This document shows positions 51,455-60,155 of a stretch of 64,000 nt of DNA, piece after piece. The position numbers and the translations under genes were made by a program. Numbering within the stretch: position 1 is the stretch's first letter; each line of letters begins with the position of its first letter. The notes under the pieces are model-generated. The model worked only from the letters and a program-made list of their open reading frames with translations, did not search any database and was not told where the DNA came from. Source of the DNA: Tepidiforma flava (GTDB taxonomy: Bacteria > Chloroflexota > Dehalococcoidia > Tepidiformales > Tepidiformaceae); the NCBI RefSeq assembly GCF_027594505.1, contig NZ_CP115149.1:1696506-1760505 (forward strand). The letters run 5' to 3'.

Positions 51455-52797
51455 CGGTACCGCGACTCATCCAGCACGAGGTACATGAAGTCCCGCTCCT
51501 GCACCCGCAGGAAGCGCCCCGGCGAATCCGGCATCGCCTCCATGAACCGCTCGGGCTTCACCGTCCCGTCCGGCTGCGGGAAGAAGAGCGCCGTCAGCAC
51601 GTACGGGCTGTTGATGTCGAGCTGCATCGCGTACTCCGCGCCCGCTGCCCAGAGCGCCTTCGCCAGCGTCTCCGCGCTCAGCGAATTCCCCGCCGCCACC
51701 AGCAGGTGCCCCTCCTTCGTCACGCCGATCGCCGACCGCCAGGTGATGAACTCCGCCGAGTTCACCTGCACGTAGCCCCACGTATCGTTCCCCTCCGCCG
51801 TCCGCTTGCTCACCTCGCCCCGGTCCACCAGCAGCACCGCGTTCTGCCGGCAGGCGTCCATCGTCGCCGGGTCCCACGCCAGGTCCCGGCCGTACTCCCC
51901 CATCACGAACGTCCCGTCCTTCTTCGTGCACACCGTCGCGAGCCCGTTCCGCAGCCGCTGGAACTCCAGCCCGTGCGCCACCATCCCGAAATTCCCGTGG
52001 TCGCCCTTGAAGCCCCCGTTCCAGGCTGCCACCAGCTTCCCGATGTCCTCCTTCGGGATCACGCCCGGCCCCTTCACCCCGCGGCTCCCGCCCGGGTCCA
52101 CCGTCCCCGCGACCATGTGCAGCCGCACCCGCCGCGAATCCACCAGCAGCACCCCGACGAGCGCGTACGGCCGGGACGGGTCCGGCCGGAAGAAGGTCTT
52201 CGCCATCAGCGGGTCCGTCGGCGACGTGCGCGGCAGCCCCGCCGTCGTCCATGCCCCCTCGCCGGGCTCCGGGTTCGGCCGCAGCTGCCGCGTCGCCGGG
52301 AACGTCATCGGCACCGGCAGGAACGCGTCCGGGTTCGGCGCCGAATCCAGCCCCCGCTTCCCGGCCCACACCACCACCGTCCGCGGCGGCTCCTTCGCGA
52401 CATACGCGACCCGCACCTCCTCCGTCGCGAACGGCGTCGTCTCCCCGCCGAGCAGCCGGTACTTCACCTTCTGCACCCGGTCCTCGAGCGCGAAGAACCA
52501 GCTTTCCACCCGCGCTGTCCGCTCATCGCCGATCGTCGCCCGCAGCCCGTCGGCCACCTCCGGCGCAATCCGGTCCTTCTCGAGATACGCCGCGCCGGCC
52601 GCCGCGGCCATGAGCAGCAGCCCAGCGCCGAGCGCCCGCCGCCACGTCAGCCGGCGGCGCGGAGCCGCCTCGCCGGGCCCGGGGGCAGCCTCATCCGCCG
52701 GCGCCTCATCCGGCCCCGGCTCCGCCGCAGTCTGCTTCGCCCCCCGCCGGAACGGCATGCTCCCCAGCACGGCCGCGAGTCTAGCACGCGCCTCCAT
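51451..52797 (-). CDS. Phosphodiester glycosidase-family (NAGPA domain) protein
   Basis: The 448-residue protein has a Pro/Ala/Glu-rich cytoplasmic tail, one membrane segment (about 52-72), then an extracytoplasmic domain. The stretch VAAWNGGFKGDHGNFGMV with later GVTKEGHLLVAA and MQLDINSPYVL matches the NAGPA-type phosphodiester glycosidase domain, which removes covering GlcNAc groups in animals and acts on cell-wall polymers in bacteria. The start at 52797 is an ATG directly after an in-frame GTG. It lies opposite the metzincins and may serve surface glycan turnover. Confidence 0.82.
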   Translation of the reverse strand: MEARARLAAVLGSMPFRRGAKQTAAEPGPDEAPADEAAPGPGEAAPRRRLTWRRALGAGLLLMAAAAGAAYLEKDRIAPEVADGLRATIGDERTARVESWFFALEDRVQKVKYRLLGGETTPFATEEVRVAYVAKEPPRTVVVWAGKRGLDSAPNPDAFLPVPMTFPATRQLRPNPEPGEGAWTTAGLPRTSPTDPLMAKTFFRPDPSRPYALVGVLLVDSRRVRLHMVAGTVDPGGSRGVKGPGVIPKEDIGKLVAAWNGGFKGDHGNFGMVAHGLEFQRLRNGLATVCTKKDGTFVMGEYGRDLAWDPATMDACRQNAVLLVDRGEVSKRTAEGNDTWGYVQVNSAEFITWRSAIGVTKEGHLLVAAGNSLSAETLAKALWAAGAEYAMQLDINSPYVLTALFFPQPDGTVKPERFMEAMPDSPGRFLRVQERDFMYLVLDESRYR

Positions 52798-52858
52798 CAC
52801 CGCAATCGAAAACGCACATCCCCGGCCAAAGGTTCCCCTAAAGCCCTACACTGGCCCC

Positions 52859-53962
52859 ATGCGCATCCTCGCGATCGACGTCGGCACCGGCACGCAGGAC
52901 ATCCTCCTCTTCGACAGCGCCGGCCCGGTTGAAAACTCGCCCAAGCTCGTCCTCCCGTCGCCGACCGCCATCGCCGCCGCCCGCATCCGCCGCGCCACCG
53001 CCGCCTGCCGGCCGCTCCTCATCACCGGCTCCATCGCCGGCGGCGGCCCCTGCGCATGGGCCCTCGAAGACCATCTCCGGGCCGGCCTCCCCGCCTTCGC
53101 CACGCCCGATGCCGCCCGTACCTTCGACGACGACCTCGACCGCGTCCGCGCCCTCGGCGTCACTCTCGTCAGCGACGACGAAGCCGTCCGCCTCGATGCC
53201 GACCGCGTCATCCTCCGCGACCTCGACCTCGACGCCATCCGCACGGCTCTCGCCGCGTTCGAAGTCCCGGCCGACTTCGACGGCATCGCTGTCGGCTGCC
53301 TCGATCACGGCGAAGCGCCGCCCGGCACCTCGGACCGGATCTTCCGCTTCGACCACCTCGCCCGCGTCGTCCGCGGCCGCAACGACCTCCTCGCCTTCGC
53401 CATGGCCCCCGAGGGCCTCCCGCCCTACCTCACCCGCGCCCGCGCCATCGCCGCTGCCGCGCAGGCGGATGCCCCCGCCGCCTTCATGGATACCGGCCCG
53501 GCTGCCGCCCTCGGCGCCCTCCACGATGAGCGCGTCGCCGCCAGCCCCGAGCGCCTCGTCCTCAACCTCGGCAACATGCACCTCCTCGGCTTCCACCTCC
53601 GCGGCCGCACCATCGCATCCCTCTTCGAACACCACACCGGCGAAGTCACCGACGCGCAGGTCGAAACCTTCGCCCGCCGCCTCGCCGACGGCTCCCTCAC
53701 CAACGATGAAATCTTCGGCTCGAAGGGCCACGGCGCGCTCCACCTCGACCGCTCCCTCGTCGCGCCCGGCCTCCCGCCGGTTGTCGCGGTCACCGGCCCG
53801 CAGCGCGGCCGCCTCGCCGGCTCGCCCCTCCGCCCGACGTTCGTCGCGCCCTTCGGCGACATGATGATCGCCGGCTGCTTCGGCCTCCTCCGCGCCTTCG
53901 CCGAGGTCCATCCCTGGGCCCGCGATGCCGTCGAAGCCCGCCTCGGCCCCATCGCCGCCTGA
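52859..53962 (+). CDS. DUF1786 protein (ASKHA-like ATPase fold)
   Basis: The 367-residue protein begins RILAIDVGTGTQDILLFD, an N-terminal phosphate-binding loop like that of sugar kinases and Hsp70, and continues with SIAGGGPCAWALEDHL. Both match the DUF1786 family, annotated only as possibly linked to pyruvate formate-lyase activation and found mainly in archaea. No radical SAM gene is adjacent. The biochemical role is unknown. It is separated from the upstream divergent gene by 61 bp. Confidence 0.8.
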   Translation: MRILAIDVGTGTQDILLFDSAGPVENSPKLVLPSPTAIAAARIRRATAACRPLLITGSIAGGGPCAWALEDHLRAGLPAFATPDAARTFDDDLDRVRALGVTLVSDDEAVRLDADRVILRDLDLDAIRTALAAFEVPADFDGIAVGCLDHGEAPPGTSDRIFRFDHLARVVRGRNDLLAFAMAPEGLPPYLTRARAIAAAAQADAPAAFMDTGPAAALGALHDERVAASPERLVLNLGNMHLLGFHLRGRTIASLFEHHTGEVTDAQVETFARRLADGSLTNDEIFGSKGHGALHLDRSLVAPGLPPVVAVTGPQRGRLAGSPLRPTFVAPFGDMMIAGCFGLLRAFAEVHPWARDAVEARLGPIAA

Positions 53963-53971
53963 TTCAGGCGG
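53955..53971. terminator. Palindrome holding both convergent stop codons
   Basis: CCGCCTGA, T, TCAGGCGG. The stop of the DUF1786 gene and that of the diguanylate cyclase mirror each other in the two arms, as at 3172-3194 and 15268-15285. There is no T-run. Confidence 0.45.
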
Positions 53972-54998
53972 AGCGCCGCAGCCCGTCCCACCGCACGACG
54001 TTCTTCCCGGTCCGCTTCGCGAACAGCAGCAGGTCGTCCGCCCGCCGCAGCACGTCGTCCAGCGATTCGCCCGGCTCCCGCACCGCGCACCCGATGGAGA
54101 CTGACGACGGCGTATCCCGCTCGACCGCCCGCCGCAGCCGCTCGGCCACCTGCAGCGCCTGCTCGAGGTCCGCTCCCGGCATCGCCACCACGAACTCCTC
54201 GCCGCCGTACCGCGCGAGCAGGTCCCCCTCGCGGATGTTCGCCCGCAGCACCCGCGCCACGCGCTCCAGCACCGCGTCGCCGTGCAGGTGCCCGTGCTCG
54301 TCGTTCAGCCGCTTGAAGTCGTCGATGTCCATCATCAGCAGCGCGTACCGGAAATCGCCCGCCGCCCGCTGCTCCAGCTGCGCGAGGAAGTGCCGCCGGT
54401 TCGGCAGCCCCGTCAGCGGGTCCGTCTCGGCCTGCACCCGCGCCTGCCGCTCTGCTTCCCGCCAGCCCGCCCCGACCTTGTGCGCCAGCGACGCCATCGT
54501 TGCCGCGATCAGCAGCATGGTCGCCTGGTCGACCGTGAAGAAGCCCTCGCCGTGCCGCCAGCTGACGATGCCCTGCGCCGCGCCCATGTTCGCGAGGATG
54601 AAGGCCGCTGTGCGCGCGTACTCCCACCCGTGCATCCGCCGCGCGTACCCCACCAGCGCGTACAGGTAGACCGCCCAGAACGGCGAGCCCGGGTCGTTCA
54701 AAATCACCCACGCCGACGACACGCAGCTCACATCGAGCAGCGGGATGAGCGCCTCGACGGCCGCGATCGGCCGGTGCGTCGCCCGCCGCCGCACCACGTA
54801 GGCCACCCGCAAGATGTGGTAGGCCGCAATCCACGCCACCGCTGCCCGGCTCGCCGCCGAGTCGTCCCCGAACCACCCCAGCAGCTCCCCCGCAACGAAG
54901 AAGCCCGCGATGACGCCCTGCAGCGCCATCACGTGCATGTCCTGCCGCGCCCGCTCTTCAGCAGGCACCTGCGGGAGCGCCGGGTCGGTCGAACCCAT
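53964..54998 (-). CDS. Membrane diguanylate cyclase (GGDEF)
   Basis: Makes cyclic di-GMP from two GTP. The 344-residue protein has five or six N-terminal membrane segments (about 15-165), a coiled linker, then the GGDEF domain with TDPLTGLPNRRHFLAQL and the active-site motif YGGEEFVVAMPG. A R-x-x-D inhibitory site is not evident. The ATG at 54998 follows GGGAAGAG by six bases; an upstream GTG is less well placed. No signal-sensing domain is recognised beyond the membrane part. Confidence 0.92.
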   Translation of the reverse strand: MGSTDPALPQVPAEERARQDMHVMALQGVIAGFFVAGELLGWFGDDSAASRAAVAWIAAYHILRVAYVVRRRATHRPIAAVEALIPLLDVSCVSSAWVILNDPGSPFWAVYLYALVGYARRMHGWEYARTAAFILANMGAAQGIVSWRHGEGFFTVDQATMLLIAATMASLAHKVGAGWREAERQARVQAETDPLTGLPNRRHFLAQLEQRAAGDFRYALLMMDIDDFKRLNDEHGHLHGDAVLERVARVLRANIREGDLLARYGGEEFVVAMPGADLEQALQVAERLRRAVERDTPSSVSIGCAVREPGESLDDVLRRADDLLLFAKRTGKNVVRWDGLRRSA

Positions 54999-55120
54999 GA
55001 GACGCTCTTCCCGTTTCACCTTCTACCGGGAAGTTCGGCGCAGGCTGTCACCGCCGTGAGTGGCGAATCCGTGACGCCCCGGGAACGAACCCTCCAGCAC
55101 CGCGCATCCGCGCCGATAAT

Positions 55121-55136
55121 CTGACGCTCGCGTCAG
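55121..55136. terminator. Weak hairpin after glcF
   Basis: CTGACG and CGTCAG pair around CTCG, overlapping the glcF stop codon. The following bases on the minus strand are ATTATC. It is a candidate terminator for the fur-glcDEF operon. Confidence 0.35.
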
Positions 55137-56428
55137 CGTCGCGGCGCCCTGCTGTCGCTCCACGCCCGGTCCAGCGCCTCCGCCAGGTGCAGCACCTCGG
55201 CGCCCAGCCCCGCCTCACGGACGGCCGCCAGGTACTGGAGGTGGCAGCCCGGGTTCCCCGTCACGATGACCTCCGGCCGTGCTGCCGCGAAGGCGTCCGC
55301 CTTCCGCCGCCGCAGCTCGGCCGACATCCCCGGCTGCACCAGCCCGTAGAGCCCGGCCGCCCCGCAGCAGGTGTCCGCGCCCTCGGTCTCGATGAGGTCG
55401 CAGCCGGCTGCTGCCAGCAGCGCCCGCGGCTCCCGCCGGATTCCCTGCACGTGCGCGAGGTGGCAGGCGTCCTGGTACGCCGCCCGCACGCGCCACGCCC
55501 CGCGCGGCAGCCCTGGCCGCGCGGCGAGCCACTCCGAAAGGTCCCGCACCCGCGCCGCGAAGGCCGCTGCCCGCTCCGCCCAGCCCGGCTCGCCCGCCAG
55601 CAGCTGCGGGTACTCCTTCATCGCCGCGCCGCAGCCCGCCGAGTTCACGACGATCGCGCCTTCCGCGCCTTCGAACGCCGCGATGTTCGCCTTCGCCAGC
55701 CGCCGCGCGAACGCCAGGTCGCCCTCGTGCGCGTGGAGCGCCCCGCAGCACCCCTGCGCCGGCGGCGCTTCGACCCGGGCACCTGCCCGCGCCAGCACCC
55801 GCACCGTCGCCCGGTGCGTCTCCCCAAACAGCTCCCGCATCACGCACCCGGCGAACAGCTGCACCGGCTCGCCCTCCGCCGGGCCGGCGGCTGCCGCCTC
55901 CAGCCGCAGCGGCGCCCCCTGGTTCGAAGGCAGCTGCCGCGCCAGCGTCCGCAGCCGACCCGGCAGCAGCCGCTCGGCGATGCCCCGCAGCCGCCACCCC
56001 GCGAACCGCCGAACCGGCGCCAGCGCCGCGCCCAGCACCCGCGGCCGGGCGGCCACCTGCCGCAGCGCGAGCCGCCGCAGCCGGAGCGCCAACCGCCCCG
56101 CTGCCGGCCGCGCCTGCACCTGCGCCCGCGCATGCTCCTGGATCCGCCCGTACGGCACCCCGCTCGGGCAGACCGCCTCGCACGCCCGGCACTGCAGGCA
56201 GAGCGACCAGTGCGCCTGGATCGCCGGCGTCAGGTCCGCCCGTCCATCCGCGATCAGCCGCGCCATCTGGATGCGCCCCCGCGGCGATTCCGTCTCCAGC
56301 CCCGTCACGAGGTACGTCGGGCACGCCGTCAGGCAGAGCCCGCAGTGCACGCACCGCGCGAGGTCGGCCGGCGCTGGCGCCTCCGCAGGGTCCGGCCAGC
56401 GCGCCCCTGCAGTCGTCTCAGATGCCAC
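55133..56428 (-). CDS. glcF: Glycolate oxidase iron-sulfur subunit
   Basis: The 431-residue subunit passes electrons from the flavin subunits to the quinone pool. Two [4Fe-4S] motifs are seen, CVHCGLCLTACPTY (25-38) and CLQCRACEAVCPSG (76-89), and two CCG-type domains with GCCGALHAHEGD and CCGAAGLYGL. The ATG overlaps the glcE end by 11 bp. It is the last gene of the operon. Confidence 0.93.
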   Translation of the reverse strand: MASETTAGARWPDPAEAPAPADLARCVHCGLCLTACPTYLVTGLETESPRGRIQMARLIADGRADLTPAIQAHWSLCLQCRACEAVCPSGVPYGRIQEHARAQVQARPAAGRLALRLRRLALRQVAARPRVLGAALAPVRRFAGWRLRGIAERLLPGRLRTLARQLPSNQGAPLRLEAAAAGPAEGEPVQLFAGCVMRELFGETHRATVRVLARAGARVEAPPAQGCCGALHAHEGDLAFARRLAKANIAAFEGAEGAIVVNSAGCGAAMKEYPQLLAGEPGWAERAAAFAARVRDLSEWLAARPGLPRGAWRVRAAYQDACHLAHVQGIRREPRALLAAAGCDLIETEGADTCCGAAGLYGLVQPGMSAELRRRKADAFAAARPEVIVTGNPGCHLQYLAAVREAGLGAEVLHLAEALDRAWSDSRAPRR

Positions 56429-57593
56429 CGATGAACCTCCCCCGGCTGAACCGGCCCTCCGGGTCGAACGCCGCCTTCGCCGCCCGCAGCAGGTCGAAGC
56501 TCTCCGGCGGCTCGCCCCACGGGTCGACGTCGGCCCGGTACCGGTCCGGCATCCGCTCCGCGACCGCGAATCCGCCGGCCGGGCGCACCAGCCGGCGCAC
56601 CTCCTCCACGATGCCCCGCAGCTCGCGCGAGGCGACCCCCTCCTGCCGCCGCGCCGCCGCCCGGGCCATCCCCGCCAGCGGCCGCACGACCAGCAGCCCC
56701 GGCCGCGCCCGCTCCAGCACCTCCGCCGTGCGGGCGAGCAGCGACCACGGCGCCGTCACCCGCACCGAGAGCACGTCGTCGTCCCGGAATCCGCCGTCGC
56801 GCAGCTGCTCGAACCGGCCCGGCGGCCACGGCCGGGCCTCCCTGCCGCCGAGCACCTGCTCCGCCGCCGGCAGCGCCGCCGGGCTGAGCCGCGCCGCCAG
56901 CCAGGTCCCATGCCCGTCCTCGACGATGTCCAGCACCTCAGGCCGGGCCCCCGCAGCCGTCAGCCGCGCCGCGAGGTCGAGCCCCGTCCCGATGTCGCCG
57001 ACCTGCCATTCCACATCGACCGCCTCGCGGACCGGCCAAGTCCGGAGCGTCGCCGCCACGATGATGCCGAGGCTCCCGAACGACCCGCACAGCAGCCGCG
57101 AGAGGTCGAACCCCGCGACGTTCTTCACCACGCGGCCGCCCGCCCGCACGACGTCGCCGTCCGCCCGGATGAAGGTGAGCCCCAGCACCTGGTCCCGCGG
57201 CGCGCCGTACCGGCCCCGCTGCGGCCCGGCCATCGCCGCCGCCAGCGTCCCGCCGACGGTCGCCCGCGACGGGAGCGGCGGGTCCAGCTTCAGCTCCTGG
57301 CCCCGCGCTCGCAGCACGGCGTTCGCCGCGTCGACCGTCATGCCGGCCGGCACCGTCGCCGTCAGGTCGTCCGGCTGGTGCTCCACGGCCCCGCCCAGCG
57401 CGTCGCGCACGTCCACCAGCCGGAACGGCCCCGCCGGCGCATACCCGAGGCCGAGCACCGTCCCCCCGCCGACGGGCACCAGCGTCTCCCGGCTCCCCCG
57501 GACGAGCGCCGCCAGCTCCGCGAGGCTTCCCGGCCGCTCCACGCTGACCGGCGCTGCCCCGGCCACCACCACGCCCGCCTCAGACATACGCAT
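56418..57593 (-). CDS. glcE: Glycolate oxidase FAD-binding subunit
   Basis: The 391-residue FAD-binding protein of the vanillyl-alcohol-oxidase type: VPVGGGTVLGLG for FAD pyrophosphate, ATVGGTLAAAMAGPQRGRYG, AGGRVVKNVAGFDLSRLLCG and GSFGSLGIIVAATLR. This is the smaller FAD subunit partnering GlcD. It overlaps glcD by 14 bp. Two closely spaced ATGs (57593 and 57587) are possible starts. Confidence 0.92.
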   Translation of the reverse strand: MRMSEAGVVVAGAAPVSVERPGSLAELAALVRGSRETLVPVGGGTVLGLGYAPAGPFRLVDVRDALGGAVEHQPDDLTATVPAGMTVDAANAVLRARGQELKLDPPLPSRATVGGTLAAAMAGPQRGRYGAPRDQVLGLTFIRADGDVVRAGGRVVKNVAGFDLSRLLCGSFGSLGIIVAATLRTWPVREAVDVEWQVGDIGTGLDLAARLTAAGARPEVLDIVEDGHGTWLAARLSPAALPAAEQVLGGREARPWPPGRFEQLRDGGFRDDDVLSVRVTAPWSLLARTAEVLERARPGLLVVRPLAGMARAAARRQEGVASRELRGIVEEVRRLVRPAGGFAVAERMPDRYRADVDPWGEPPESFDLLRAAKAAFDPEGRFSRGRFIGGI

Positions 57594-59031
57594 CCGGCCC
57601 AGCCGCGCGCACCGCTGCCGCGCGCGAACCCATCTCCCCGCATCCGGTGCCGCCCGGGAACACCTTGCACGGGTTGAACAGCCCGCCGTCGGCGCCGAAC
57701 ACCTCCCGCAGCCGCGCCATCGTCGCGAGGTCTTCCTTGCCGAACAGCCACGGCATGAACTCCCGTTTCTCCGCTCCGATGCCGTGCTCGCCGCTCAGCG
57801 TCCCGCCTTCCTCCACGCACACCCGCATGACCTCCGCCGCCGTCGCCAGCACCCGTTCCCCCGCGCCCGGCTCCCGCTCGTCGAACAGGATGAGCGGGTG
57901 CAGGTTCCCATCCCCCGCGTGGAACACGTTCGCAATCCGCAGCCCCGACCGCGCGGAAACCGCCGCCACCCGCTCCATCACCGCTGCCAGCCGCGACCGC
58001 GGCACCACGCCGTCGACGATGTAGTAGTTCGGCGCCAGCCGCCCCAGCGCCGGGATGGCCCCCTTCCGCCCCTTCCAGAGCAGCGCCCGCTCCTCCTCGC
58101 TCGCCGCCACCCGCACCTCCGTTGCGCCCCGCTCGAGGCACTCGGCCCGCACGCGCGCCGACTCGGCCTGGACTTCGCCCTCCAGGCCATCGAGCTCGAC
58201 CAGCAGCACCGCGCCCGCTCCCTCCGGGTAGCCCACCCGGAAGCCCGCCTCCACGGCTTCGATGCACAGGCGGTCCATCATCTCCATCGCCGACGGGATG
58301 ATGCCCCGCGCGATGATGCTCGACACCGCCTCGCACGCCTGCGCCACCTCCGGGAACGCCGCGAGCAGCGTGACCACTGCCGGCGGCACCGGCAGCAGCC
58401 GCACCGCCACCTTCGTCGCGATCCCCAGCGTCCCCTCGCTCCCGATGAACGCCCCGCGCAGGTCGAACCCGAACGGGTCCGGCGACCGGCCGCCCAGCCA
58501 GCGGATATCGCCCCCCGCCGTCACGACCTCGATGCCGAGCACGAAGTTTTGCGTCACCCCCAGCGCGAGGCAGTGCGGCCCGCCGGCGTTCTCCGCCACG
58601 TTCCCGCCGATGGTGCAGGCGGCCTGCGAACTTGGGTCCGGCGGGTAGAACAGCCCGTACCGCGCCGCCTGCCGCGAAAGCTCCAGGTTCGCCACCCCCG
58701 GCTCCACGACGGCCACCCGGTCGGCCGGGTCGATCTCGATGATGCGCCGCATACGCGCCGTCGAGATGACGACGCCCCGCCGCAGCGGCACCGCGCCGCC
58801 GCTCAGCCCCGTCCCTGCGCCGCGCGGCGTGATCGGCACCCCGAGGTCGAGACACGCCCGCACCGCAGCCCGCACCTCCTCCGCCGTCGAGGGCAGCACC
58901 ACCGCGTGCGGCACTGCCCGCTCCACCGTCCCGTCGAACTCGTACGCCGCGAGGTCCTCCGGCCGCCACACCACGGCCCCGTCGCCGACGGCCCGCCGCA
59001 GGGCCGCCAGCAGCTCACGCCTCGTCGTCAT
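57580..59031 (-). CDS. glcD: Glycolate oxidase subunit GlcD (FAD-linked)
   Basis: The 483-residue flavoprotein oxidises glycolate (or D-lactate) to the keto acid. FAD-binding motifs: ITPRGAGTGLSGGAVP, DPSSQAACTIGGNVAENAGG and IGSEGTLGIATKV. The C-terminal FAD-linked oxidase domain contains NVFHAGDGNLHPLILFD and LSGEHGIGAEKREFM, as in GlcD. A D-lactate dehydrogenase is the main alternative; the accompanying glcE and glcF favour glycolate. Confidence 0.93.
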   Translation of the reverse strand: MTTRRELLAALRRAVGDGAVVWRPEDLAAYEFDGTVERAVPHAVVLPSTAEEVRAAVRACLDLGVPITPRGAGTGLSGGAVPLRRGVVISTARMRRIIEIDPADRVAVVEPGVANLELSRQAARYGLFYPPDPSSQAACTIGGNVAENAGGPHCLALGVTQNFVLGIEVVTAGGDIRWLGGRSPDPFGFDLRGAFIGSEGTLGIATKVAVRLLPVPPAVVTLLAAFPEVAQACEAVSSIIARGIIPSAMEMMDRLCIEAVEAGFRVGYPEGAGAVLLVELDGLEGEVQAESARVRAECLERGATEVRVAASEEERALLWKGRKGAIPALGRLAPNYYIVDGVVPRSRLAAVMERVAAVSARSGLRIANVFHAGDGNLHPLILFDEREPGAGERVLATAAEVMRVCVEEGGTLSGEHGIGAEKREFMPWLFGKEDLATMARLREVFGADGGLFNPCKVFPGGTGCGEMGSRAAAVRAAGPDAYV

Positions 59032-59467
59032 CGCCGGCCTCAGCTGATGCGCGGCATGCGCGGCACAGCCCGAACACCGCGAAATGGTGCATGTCGGCCT
59101 CGAACCCCAGCTCCCGCAGCAGCCGCTCCTCCAGCGGCCGGAAGTACTCCGGCCCGATCTCGTCCACGTTGCCGCAGGCCGAGCAGATCAGGTGGTGGTG
59201 CGGCGCCTCCGGCGCCCATTCGAACAGCACATCGCCCGACCCCATGTCGGTCGACGTCACCAGCCGCATCCGCTTCAGCACGTCCAGCGTCCGGTACACG
59301 GTGCTCAAGTCCACGTAGGGGTGCACCTTGTGCACCTCCTCCGCGATCTCGGCCGCGCTCATGTGCCGGCCGCCGTGCCGGAGCGCCTGCACGATGAGCA
59401 GCCGCTGCGGCGTCAGCCGATACCCCGCCCGCCGGAGCGTCTCCGCGATGTCGTTCTCACAGCTCAC
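59015..59467 (-). CDS. Fur-family metal-responsive repressor
   Basis: The 150-residue regulator has an N-terminal winged helix (YRLTPQRLLIVQAL, then HPYVDLSTVYRTLDVLKRM) and a C-terminal dimer domain. The structural zinc site is formed by ICSACG and LCRACR, and the sensory site includes the HHH of APHHHLIC. It could be Fur, PerR or Zur; PerR-specific residues cannot be decided. It overlaps glcD by 17 bp, an unusual neighbour, and so is co-transcribed with the oxidase. Confidence 0.9.
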   Translation of the reverse strand: MSCENDIAETLRRAGYRLTPQRLLIVQALRHGGRHMSAAEIAEEVHKVHPYVDLSTVYRTLDVLKRMRLVTSTDMGSGDVLFEWAPEAPHHHLICSACGNVDEIGPEYFRPLEERLLRELGFEADMHHFAVFGLCRACRASAEAGDDDEA

Positions 59468-59540
59468 GTCCGCAGTCTACGGCCGACCCCGCCCCCGCGC
59501 ATGCCTGCCGAAACCGGGCTCAGCTGTCGAACTTTCCCCC

Positions 59541-60155
59541 ATGCCGTCGCTCGAAGACCTCGACGCTGCCTGGGTGGCAGCGGCCCGGCAGCGGGCCGCT
59601 GCCGGCGCCTGGGAGCGCGCCCCGGGCGAGGTCTTCGCCGCCCTCGCTGAAGCGCCGCGCGCAGCGCGCCCCGCGGGCGCCCCGGCCTGCCCGTCCTGCC
59701 CCGGCCGCCCGCCGCTCACCCCCTACCGCCGTGCCGGGAGCCCGGCGGCCCCGCCCATCCAGTGCTGCGATGCGTGTCACGGCGCCTGGGTGCCCGATGC
59801 CGCTCTCGCCGCCGGCCTCGACCTCGCCGAGCTTCCCGCCGGCGCGCCCGGCCGCGAAGCTGGCCCCCTGCCCGCCGCCGACATCCCCGCAAGCCGCCCC
59901 TGCCCCTCCTGCACCCGCCCCATGGAGCCGCTCCCGGCAGGCCCGGCCGCGCTCGACCGCTGTCCCGGCTGCCGCGCGACCTGGTTCGATACCGGCGAAC
60001 TCGCCCGCGTGTTCGGCATCCAGTCCGCGCCGCCCGGCCCGCCCGGCGGTGATGTCGACGCCGCAAACGCGCCCGCCGCCGCATGGCAGATCGCGCTCGA
60101 CCTCGCGATGACCCTGCTCCTGCCGGCCGGGCTCCGCTCGCTCCGCGGCCGCTAG
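59541..60155 (+). CDS. Protein with two TFIIB-type zinc ribbons
   Basis: The 204-residue protein has a helical start (about 1-45) followed by two zinc-ribbon modules. The first is CPSCPGRPP with CCDACHGAW, the second CPSCTRPMEPLPAG with RCPGCRATWFDTGEL. The latter matches the zf-TFIIB pattern. A hydrophobic C-terminal segment (WQIALDLAMTLLLPAGL) may sit in the membrane. GC-rich, like its neighbours. The RBS is poor. It is divergent from the Fur-like gene (73-bp gap) and shares the tetranucleotide CTAG of its stop with the convergent gene. Confidence 0.74.
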   Translation: MPSLEDLDAAWVAAARQRAAAGAWERAPGEVFAALAEAPRAARPAGAPACPSCPGRPPLTPYRRAGSPAAPPIQCCDACHGAWVPDAALAAGLDLAELPAGAPGREAGPLPAADIPASRPCPSCTRPMEPLPAGPAALDRCPGCRATWFDTGELARVFGIQSAPPGPPGGDVDAANAPAAAWQIALDLAMTLLLPAGLRSLRGR

